DNA from: Diphasiastrum complanatum
Taxonomy: Eukaryota; Streptophyta; Lycopodiopsida; Lycopodiales; Lycopodiaceae
Direction of reading: 5' to 3'
Assembly: GCA_029204225.1 (NCBI GenBank)
Contig: CM055097.1
Span: forward strand, 11,467,828 to 11,531,827
DNA length: 64,000 nt
In this document: one piece after another, positions 56,387 to 64,000 of the stretch
Layout: every line of letters starts with the position of its first letter
Numbering within the stretch: the first letter of the stretch is position 1
Made by a program: the position numbers and the translations under genes
The notes under the pieces: generated by a model
What the model was told of the DNA's origin: nothing
What the model saw: only the letters and a program-made list of their open reading frames with translations
The model's database searches: none

Positions 56387-56630
56387 TCCTCACTATCTAG
56401 CTTGGTTCTAACATAGCTTTACTAATCACTCCAAGTGATGATCTGAACTTCATAAAAGGTGTCTTTTGAAGTGGCTTAGTAAGTAGATCACCTACACATT
56501 CATTGCTTGGAACATGCTCCAAAGCAATCTCCTTGGCTTGCACCTTTTCTCTCACAAAATGATGACATATCTCGATGTGCTTAGATCTTGCATGGAAGAT
56601 TGGGTTAGATGCAAGATGTTGGGATGATAT
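56387..56630 (-). pseudogene. Outer copia: RNase H C-terminus, severed by nested insertion
   Basis: Minus translation runs HLASNPIFHARSKHIEICHH, FVREKVQAKEIALEHVPS, DLLTKPLQKTPFMKF and ends with a stop near 56398. It is the direct continuation of the minus-strand frame that breaks off at 62833, separated by the 6.2-kb nested element. Confidence 0.85.
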
Positions 56631-57361
56631 TGTGAAGAATTGAAAAATACTATTTATGTTAGATATAGGGGTCTTATGTTTTTTATATCAAGCATCTAGG
56701 TGTAGGATGTTGATAGGACCAAATTTGGCATAGATGGCAAATTACCCATTTCCACTTGTAATGCCACTATTTAGCCAAAATAGAGTAAGAGGCTAAACTC
56801 GTGCCAATTAGAGTGTAGACAAGTGTAATACTTTTTGTTTGATGAAATTTAAGAGGTCCAATAGGATTTAGAGGTGAAACCTTGAGGGGTCCAATAGTTG
56901 AGGTTTGCTTGAAAATGGTCCAATAGAATTTAGAGGTGAATGGATCAATGGTCCAATAGGATTAAGAGGTGGAAAAAGTATGGTCCAATCATAGTTAAGC
57001 ATAGTGGTAGCTCGTGGATCTACTAGTATCATAGTACTTCTCATTTGGATCTAATTGATTTTGAGATTGAGTGGATTTTGTGAGTAATTGGTTTTCTAGC
57101 TTTCTCTCTCTACCCGAGAGCTCATGATGATTTTCTCTCTCTACCCAAGGAGAGCAGCTTGTTTTTACTTAGATGATTTTTGGAACACTTCCCACACGTG
57201 TTAGTGAGAGTTAAAAGTGATTGAATGTATGTAGTCATGTGTTTTTGCCATAGAATCAAAGATAGATCTTGAATCTCAATCTAGTCTTGATCTTGTGCAT
57301 CTACACACCTTAGGAGATCACAAGTACATGTTGTGGACAATACACACATGTGAAAACAACA
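56631..57361 (+). repeat. 5' LTR of the full-length copia
   Basis: 731 bp, TGTGAAGAAT to AAAACAACA. Contains repeated GGTCCAATAG(G/A)ATT words (about 56850-56960) that may be U3 repeats and CTCTCTCTACCC twice near 57108 and 57140. Confidence 0.9.
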
Positions 57362-57373
57362 TGGTATCAGAGC
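57362..57373 (+). promoter_or_regulatory. Primer-binding site, initiator tRNA-Met type
   Basis: TGGTATCAGAGC directly at the LTR end. Confidence 0.9.
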
Positions 57374-58109
57374 CTACCTAAGGTTACCATGCATTTTGAT
57401 CCATTTGAGTGAAAACTATTCATCAATCTTGAGCTAGAAATTGTCAAGATCCATTTTCCTAGCTATCTTGTCTAATTTTGGATCAAAAGAGATCAATAGG
57501 GCATTGATTGGGTCTGACCTGGTACTGTACGGAATCAAGTGATCAGACATGTGTGAGGAACATCCAATTTTAGATTGAGATTTCTCTCTCATACTTGATC
57601 CATTTATCTTGCTTGATAGCTTGTTTTGAAGCTATTTTTGTCTAGTTTCTGTTGCAATCAGTTTCATTCCATTTGGTTGAGCCAATCAGAAGTTATAAGC
57701 TTTTGAAGAGGGTTAGGTAGGGACTAGGTGGACACATTTGGTTTGGTCAAGAGATTGCTTGTTAGATCTCTGTTCACAGTTGTAAGGTTACCAATCTCAT
57801 ATATAAGTGATCTAGACATTGTTTTGAGATCATAGCTAATTTGTTTCATGCAATATTATTGAGTTTGAGTCAAATTTGGTTACTTAGTGTATTTCACACG
57901 TGCTAAGAGTAAATGATCCTAACTTTGTCTATAGTCCATCATTTGATGTGAAATAGATCTTGTTTTAGAGAGATTTGAGTAGCTAGTGAGAATCAATTCA
58001 CAAATAGTTGCAAGATCTTTCATAGGAGGAGATAGTACTTCAATATTGGATCCTATTGAGAGTGTGTAGTAACATTTATTGTTCATCATTTGAGTTTTAT
58101 TCACTTCAA

Positions 58110-59039
58110 ATGGCTTCAATGAGTTCATCTTTGTTGGAACCAAGTGAAAGATTGTCCACTTCAAACTATTCAATTTGGAAGATGAGGATGGAGTTCATCT
58201 TGATCCTTCAAGATGTGATGGACATAGTTCTTGGCCTTGAAGAAGAACCACAAGTTCTTCAAGAGGTTCAAAAATACAAAAAGAGAGCTAGGATGGCTCT
58301 CCACTACATTAAGATGAATGTCTCTAATGAGATATTGAGGGAGATAGGTACTTGTACAATAGCCAAAGAAGCTTGGGATTGTCTCAAGACTATCTATGAG
58401 GCTAAGAACACCTCTAGGCTCCTCACTCTTAGAAATCAAATCTTTCAAAGTAGCCAAAAGAGTGATGAGAGTGCATCTAGTTATGTTTTGAGAGTAAAAG
58501 ATATTCATAGAGAGCTTGCTTGCATTGGTGATTCCATCAATAAAAATGAGCTAGTCCAAGTCATTCTCAATGGCTTGAGAAGTGAATTTGATAACCTTGT
58601 CCAATCCTATGCCATTAAGGAGGAGCTACCAAGTTTGGAGGCTCTCCAAAGTGTGCCAATTTCTGAAGAATCAAGACAAGAGTACAAGCTCTTGAGGATG
58701 GACAAGCTTTCTCTCACTCATAATGATGGCAAAGCCCTCTTTGCCAAGGACAAGCACAAAGGGAGGAGCAAGAACCAATTTCAACAATCCTCAAACAAGG
58801 ACAAAGCCAAATTCAAAGACAAAGATGAGGAGGAAGATGATTCCTCTAAGCTTCATCATTCAGGCTCAAGAAGAAGAAGATTAAGTGCTTTATTTGTGGC
58901 AAGAAAGGCCATTACGCCACCAATTGCTTCAAGAAGAAGAATCAACTCAAGCAAGAAGGAAGACACTATTGCAAGTGACGGAGAGGGATCTCTTATGGTC
59001 TCTAGCTTCTCATCCACTCCTTTCAAGAAGGATGGCTTA
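58110..59039 (+). pseudogene. Copia gag with zinc knuckle (frame-disrupted)
   Basis: Start MASMSSSLLEPSERLSTSNY, then SIWKMRMEFIL, ARMALHYIKMNVSNEILREI, AKEAWDCLKTIYEAKNTSRL, VILNGLRSEFDNL: the UBN2-type gag domain that forms the particle. The CCHC knuckle CFICGKKGHYATNC (about 58873-58914) is in a different phase from the flanking sequence: the frame shifts in near 58855-58870 and back near 58930-58950. In the unshifted frame it is read as SALFVARKAITPPIA, so zinc binding would be lost. The gag frame then runs to a TGA at 59040-59042. An upstream in-frame Met at 58056 is less likely than 58110, where the gag-like sequence begins. Confidence 0.85.
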
Positions 59040-60770
59040 TGATATATTGATAGTGGAGCCTCTTCACATATGTGTAGCTCCAAGGATTCTTTCTCTTCTA
59101 TTGCACCTTATGATGGAGTCAAGAAATCAATATACACTGCAAATGATTTTGAATCTCCTATTGAAGGCATAGGGAACATTCACTTAAAGCTTGCATCCTC
59201 TAAAGTTCTTTCTCTTTCTAAAGTGCTTTATGTGCCTAAGCTTACTAAGAATCTCATTAGTGTTGGCCAATTGCTTAATAATGGCCTTGATGTAAAATTC
59301 AATGTTGATACTGGTACTATCAAGAAGAATGATGAGATACTTGCATTAGGATCTAGATTTGGAGGCATCTATAAACTAGATCCAAATGAATATGTGAATT
59401 CTTGTAATGTTGCTCTTGTGAACAAGCTCTCTATGGAGGAATTATGGCATAGGAGGTTGGGACATCCCAACCACAAATCCATGCTCTCTATGATCAAAGA
59501 GGTCAAAGCTATTGGCTTGCCAAAGTCATTCTCCAAGAAGATCAAGCCTTATGAGACTTGTGCTATTGCTAAATCTCACAAAAAGCCATTTACAAGATCT
59601 TCTATCAAAAGCAAGCATCCTTTGGAGTTAATCCACTCGGATGTGCATTTCTCATCAACTACAAGCAAGGGAGGAGCCACTTGTTTTGTTACTTTCATTG
59701 ATGATTTCACAAGATTCACTTGGATATATCTTCTTGCTTCTAAATCTATGGTGTTTGATCATTTTCTTATTTTCAAAGCTTATGTAGAGAAGCAATTCTC
59801 ATTCAAGATTAAAGCTCTTGGATGTGATGGAGGTGGTGAATATATCTCCAATAAATTTCATGATTATTGTGAGCTTGAAGGCATTAAAAGAGAGTTCTCT
59901 TGTGCCTATTCTCCATCTCAAAATGGAGTGGCCGAGAGAAAGAATAGATCATTATGTGAATGTGCAAAATCTATGAGAATTGAGGCATCTTTGCCCAAAT
60001 ATTTTTGGGGAGAAGCCATTAATTGTGCAAATTATCTTTGCAATAGGCTCCCACATATAGCTCTTGGAGGAAAGTCACCATATGAAATCTTATATTTGAA
60101 GAAGCCTAAGGTTGATCACCTTAGAATTTTTGGATGCATATGCTTTGCCCATATTCCCTTGGAAACAAGGAAGAAGGAAGATCCTAGTGCATGCAAAGGG
60201 ATCATGGTTGGATACTCATCCACCAAAAAGGCCTATAGAGTCTTTGTACTCTCTACTTCTCAAGTTATTGAAAGTAGAGATGTTGTCTTTCATGAAGATC
60301 AACATTCATCTTTTGAAGAGGCCGAGATCAAGAAGCCTATGGATGCATCACCTATTATTGATTTTGAAGACAATTATGATGTGATGGGGTCGAGAATTGA
60401 AGAAGACTCTCCTCAGATTTTCTCACCAAGAAGATCCATGAGAGATAGATCCGAGCCTAAGAGGCTCTCATATGTTGACAAAGGCAAACAAGTGGATCTT
60501 GATTCCACTAATTATTTTTTTTATGTCTCTCATGAAGAGCCAAAGAATGTACAAGAGGCACTCAATACCAAGGAGTGGTATGATGCCATGAAACGAGAGT
60601 ATGATGCATTGATCACCAACAATACTTGGGAGCTTGTGGATCCTCCATCCAACAAGCATGTGATTGGTTGCAAATGGGTATTTCGGATCAAGTACAATCA
60701 TGATGGCACCATCAACAAGTATAAATCAAGATTATGTGCCAAAGAATTTGCTCAGATCCATGGCCTTATT
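59040..60770 (+). pseudogene. Copia protease, integrase and RT start
   Basis: Same frame as gag, after a TGA at 59040-59042 where relatives have Trp (relatives in this window: WWIDSGASSH). Then YIDSGASSHMCSSKDSF (protease active site intact), LISVGQLLNNGLDVKF, ELWHRRLGHPNHKSM (pre-integrase zinc region), VTFIDDFTRFTW, CDGGGEYISN and SPSQNGVAERKNRS (integrase core), YKSRLCAKEFAQIHGL (RT start). At about 60762-60770 the frame shifts; the rest of RT is in another phase. Apart from that, the frame from 59070 is open for 578 codons. Confidence 0.88.
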
Positions 60771-62076
60771 ATGAGGAGACCTTTGCACCCGTTGCAAAGA
60801 TGGTGACAATCAGAATTCTTATTTCTCTTGCTTGTTTCTTTAAGTGGAAGGTGTTCCAATTAGATGTATCCAATGCTTTTCTAAATGGTTATCTTGAGGA
60901 GGAGATCTATATGGAACAACCTCAAGGATTCATCAAGGATGAGTCCAAAGTGTGCTTGCTCTTCAAAAGTCTTTATGGACTCAAGCAAGCACCAAGATCA
61001 TGGTATTCAAGACTTAAGTCCTTCCTTATCTCACTAGGATTTACTCTTAGTGACTATGATCCTTCCATGTATCTAAAGTTTGTTGATAGTAATATTGTCA
61101 TTCTTCTAATTTATGTTGATGACATTATTCTTTGTGGAAGTTGTATCAAGATAGTTGATGAAACTAAGCTAGCACTTGGATGTGAGTTTAAGATGCAAGA
61201 TCTAGGAGAAATACATTACATCCTAGGCCTAAAGATTGATTTTTATGAAGATCATATTTTTAAGTGCCAATCTAGATATGCTCACTCTATGTTGAAAAAA
61301 TCCCATATGGAGAATTCTACGAGCATAGATACTCCAATGGAGCAAATTGTAAAAGATCCTAATAAAGGTGATGAAAGATCCTTCAAGGACATCACACTTT
61401 TTAGGAGTCTTGTAGGCTTCTTGATTTGGCTTACCATTACTAGGCCCGATTGAAGTTTTTGTGTGCACAAATTGAGTCAATTTATGCAAGATCCTAAGAT
61501 TCATCATTGGAAGATGTCCAAGAGGACTCTAAGATATGTATCTTCATCTTGTGATTATGGTCTACTTTATAAAAGTGAAGATCTATCCATTGTTAGCTAC
61601 TCAGATTCGGATTTTGCAAGTGACAAGATGGATCAAAAGTCTATTAGTGCATACACTATCTTTCTTGGAGGCAATATAATATCTTGGCTTTCCAAAAAGC
61701 AAGATACTATATCTCTCTCTTCATGTGAGGTTGAGTACAAAGCACTCACTACAACCACCAAAGAGGTGCTTTGGATCAAGAGATTATTATTGGAGCTAAA
61801 GTGCATCAAGGAATACGATCTACCAATGATCAAGTGTGATAATATCTCGGCCCAAGCTCTTGCCAGTAATCCCATACCCATGCAAGAAGCAAGCATATAG
61901 AAGTGGCACACCATTTTGTGAGAGAAAAGCTTATTGGAGGAGAAATCTATTTGGAGCATGTCAACTCATCCTCTTTTATTGCCGATCTACTCACTAAGCC
62001 TTTGAGAAAAAGTGCTTTCATCAAGCATAGATCTAATCTTGGAGTTATATCAAGATCAATGCTCAAATCTTCATAG
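60771..62076 (+). pseudogene. Copia RT and RNase H
   Basis: In the new phase: YEETFAPVAKMVTIR, FQLDVSNAFLNGYLEEEIYM, YGLKQAPRSWYSRL, RT box LIYVDDIILCGS, then TRPD followed by TGA at 61451-61453 (relatives have Leu: PDLSFCV). RNase H continues in the same frame with YSDSDFASDKMDQKS, SWLSKKQDTISLSSCEVEYK, KEVLWIKRLLLELK. Near 61880 another shift occurs; the C-terminal part HARSKHIEVAHHFVREKL and DLLTKPLRKSAF runs to TAG at 62074-62076. With two stops and two shifts, the element cannot make RT from one frame without recoding. Confidence 0.88.
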
Positions 62077-62094
62077 ATAATTTCTTAGGAGGAG

Positions 62095-62827
62095 TGTGAA
62101 GAATTGAAAAGATCATCTATGTTAGATATAGGGGTCTTGTGTTTTTTATATCAAGCATCTAGGTGTAGGATGTTGATAGGACCAAATTTGGCATAGATGG
62201 AAAATTACCCATTTCCACTTGTAATGCCACTATTTAGCCAAAATAGAGTAAGAGGCTAAACTCGTGCCAATTAGAGTGTAGACAAGTGTAATACTTTTGT
62301 TTGATGAAATTTAAGAGGTCCAATAGGACTTAGAGGTGGAACCTTGAGGGGTCCAATAGAATTTGAGGTTTGCTTGAAAATGGTCCAATAGAATTTAGAG
62401 GTGAATGGACCAATGGTCCAATAGGATTAAGAGGTGGCAAAAGTATGGTCCAATCATAGTTAAGAATAGTGGTAGCTCGTGGATCTACTAGTATCATTGT
62501 ACTTCTCATTTGGATCTAATTGATTTTGAGATTGAGTGGATTTTGTGAGTAATTGGTTTTCTAGCTTTCTCTCTCTACCCGAGAGCTCATGATGATTTTC
62601 TCTCTCTACCCAAGGAGAGCAACTTGTTTTTACTTAGATTATTTTTGGAACACTTCGCACACATGTGAGTGAGAGTTGGAAGTGATTGAATGCATGTAGT
62701 AGTGTGTTTTTGCCATAGAATCAAAGATAGATCTTGAATCTCAATCTAGTCTTGATCTTGGTGCATCTACACACCTTAGGAGATCACAAGAACATGTTGT
62801 GGACAGTCCACACATGTGAAAACAGCA
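62095..62827 (+). repeat. 3' LTR of the full-length copia
   Basis: 733 bp, TGTGAAGAAT to AAAACAGCA, matching the 5' LTR throughout with small substitutions and 1- to 4-bp indels. Confidence 0.9.
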
Positions 62828-62832
62828 GATAT

Positions 62833-63982
62833 ATTGTCATTGTAGATGATTGGTGCCTCGTCTGAATCCATGATGTTTATCTCCACCAATAATCTTTTGA
62901 ACCAAAGTACCTCCTTTGTTGTAGTTGTCAAAGCTTTGTACTCGGCCTCGATTGAAGAAAGAGATATGGTTTCTTGCTTTTTGGAAAGCCATGAAACCAC
63001 ACCTTCTCCTATGAAAGTTGAATAGGTACTTGTTGATCTCCTATTCCTCTTGTCCCCTGCAAAATCTGAATCACTAAATGCATGAAGGTTAATCACATCT
63101 CTTCTATATAGAATCCCAAAATCCAATGTACCCAAGATGTATCTTAAAATCCTCTTAGCCTTTTTCCAATGGATATTCAATGGTTCTTGCATGGATTGGC
63201 TCAACCTACATACACTAAAGGTAAGATCTGGTCTATTTATAGTGATCCACATTAAGGAGCCTATAAGTTGCCTAAAAAAAGTAATGTCCATGAAGGATAT
63301 TTCATCATCTTCATATGGCACTTTTACATCTTACTCCGTTGGTGTGTCAACACTTTTGTACTTTTCCATCTTAAACTTTTTCAAAAGACTTTGAGCATAG
63401 TTTATTTGACTTATAAAGATAAAATTAGACCCTCTAAGCACTTCTATGCCTAAGATGAAGTGAAGACAACCTAGGTCTACCATATTGGATTCTAAAGATA
63501 GATCTAACTTGATTTTTTCAATACCATCAACACTATTTCCACTGATGATGTCATCAACATAAATAAAGTACAATACCAATATCATCAAACTTAATTTAAA
63601 GAATGGGATCATATTCAATTTAAACAAAACAAATTGAAATGAGATAGCAATGCAATCTTGAATTCCAAGATTTTGAGGCTTGTTTCAAGCCATAGATGCT
63701 TCTTTGGAGATGGCACACTTCGTCCTCCATTCCATGCTTGATGAAGTCTTGTAGCTGCTCCATATAGATATCCTCCTCAAAAAAACCCCTCAAGAAGGCA
63801 TTAGAGACATCCATTTGACATAGGATCCATCCAAAATGTGATGCAAGTGCAATGATTAGCTTTATTGGGACCATATTGGCCACGGGTGCAAAAGTTTCCT
63901 CATAGTCTATCCCTTTCTCTTGAGAATAACCTTTTGCAACTAATCTTGCATTATGTTTGTTAATACTCCCATTTGAATTCAA
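62833..63982 (-). pseudogene. Outer copia: RT and RNase H, cut by nested insertion
   Basis: Minus pieces from the right: YNARLVAKGYSQ-like start with HNARLVAKGYSQEKGIDYEE, CQMDVSNAFLRGFFEEDIYM and YGLKQASKSWNSRL (63620-63982); after a shift, LYFIYVDDIISGNSVDG and VDLGCLHFILGIEV (63331-63627); a stop at 63328-63330; then LMWITINRPDLTFSV, FSDSDFAGDKRNRRS, SIEAEYKALTTTTKE (62833-63321). The frame stops making sense at 62832, the right TSD, and resumes at 56630. The 5' part of the element lies beyond the right edge of the window. Confidence 0.9.
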
Positions 63983-64000
63983 CTTAAGCTTGAAGACCCA

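Larger units (their letters stand above)
56631..62827 (+). mobile_element. Full-length Ty1/copia retrotransposon with 5-bp TSD
   Basis: 5' LTR 56631-57361, PBS 57362-57373, gag and pol 58110-62076, polypurine tract near 62084-62094, 3' LTR 62095-62827. GATAT flanks it on both sides (56626-56630 and 62828-62832). Both LTRs start TGTGAAGAATTG and end in CA; by eye they differ at roughly 30 positions over about 731 bp, so the insertion is not very recent. It sits inside the RNase H of an older copia in opposite orientation. Copies of fragments of the same or a sister family are at 31.9 kb (plus) and 28.5 kb (minus). Confidence 0.93.

Noticed and set aside
1-64000. CRISPR array, rRNA genes, DNA transposon transposase
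   Set aside because: No regularly spaced direct repeats with unique spacers, no rRNA words and no DDE transposase domain other than retroviral-type integrases were seen.

Overview
This window looks like nuclear DNA of a land plant with a large, retrotransposon-rich genome. Three things support that: spliced genes with plant-type homology (a LARP1-type La-motif protein and a protein with a chloroplast-transit-like N-terminus), a telo-box in a likely promoter, and dense nested Ty1/copia and Ty3/gypsy elements with plant-type primer-binding sites. The exact lineage cannot be fixed from the sequence. No bacterial operons, CRISPR arrays, rRNA genes or convincing tRNA genes were seen.

Layout. 1-3.5 kb: a minus-strand gypsy-like gag and aspartic-protease remnant followed by a long, RT-less set of open frames. 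3.5-5.8 kb: a 5'-truncated plus-strand copia pol with its 3' LTR. 6.2-6.6 kb: a cluster of nested hairpins. 6.9-7.6 kb: two exons (minus strand) of a probable plastid membrane protein resembling DUF3007; its 3' exons are not found. 7.7-14.3 kb: non-coding, AT-rich, with four sequence blocks each present twice in shuffled order. 14.5-16.1 kb: gypsy pieces, including a minus-strand LTR, PBS and gag start. 17.1 kb: a minus-strand copia-type PBS. 19.4-24.2 kb: a non-autonomous LTR element coding only for a coiled-coil protein. 24.2-28.5 kb: copia fragments, an unexplained ORF remnant and a 970-bp LTR that is the inverted partner of the one at 15.1-16.1 kb. 28.5-34.3 kb: a mutated minus-strand copia pol and several smaller copia fragments. 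34.3-36.4 kb: three degenerate direct repeats with LINE-like zinc-knuckle traces, then a 98-bp tandem duplication. 38.5-42.5 kb: a complete six-exon LARP1-type gene, the only clearly intact host gene. 43.3-53.1 kb: stacked LTR elements with repeat-rich leaders and broken gag or integrase genes. 53.1-55.9 kb: non-coding. 55.9-64 kb: a full-length copia element (56631-62827, TSD GATAT) inserted into the RNase H domain of an older, minus-strand copia element that runs off the right edge.

How the parts relate. The two host genes are islands among transposons. LARP1 is a cytoplasmic RNA-binding translation regulator; the DUF3007-like protein is probably plastid-targeted. The rest is retroelement debris, where order of insertion can be read from nesting: a chromovirus-type gypsy fragment lies in a gag ORF at 45.3 kb, an LTR lies in another gag at 50.1 kb, and the 56.6-kb copia lies in an older copia. 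A recurring pattern is that three different LTR elements carry short tandem repeats directly downstream of the PBS. All intron boundaries, domain names and family calls come from reading the sequence and remembered family motifs; no search was run.
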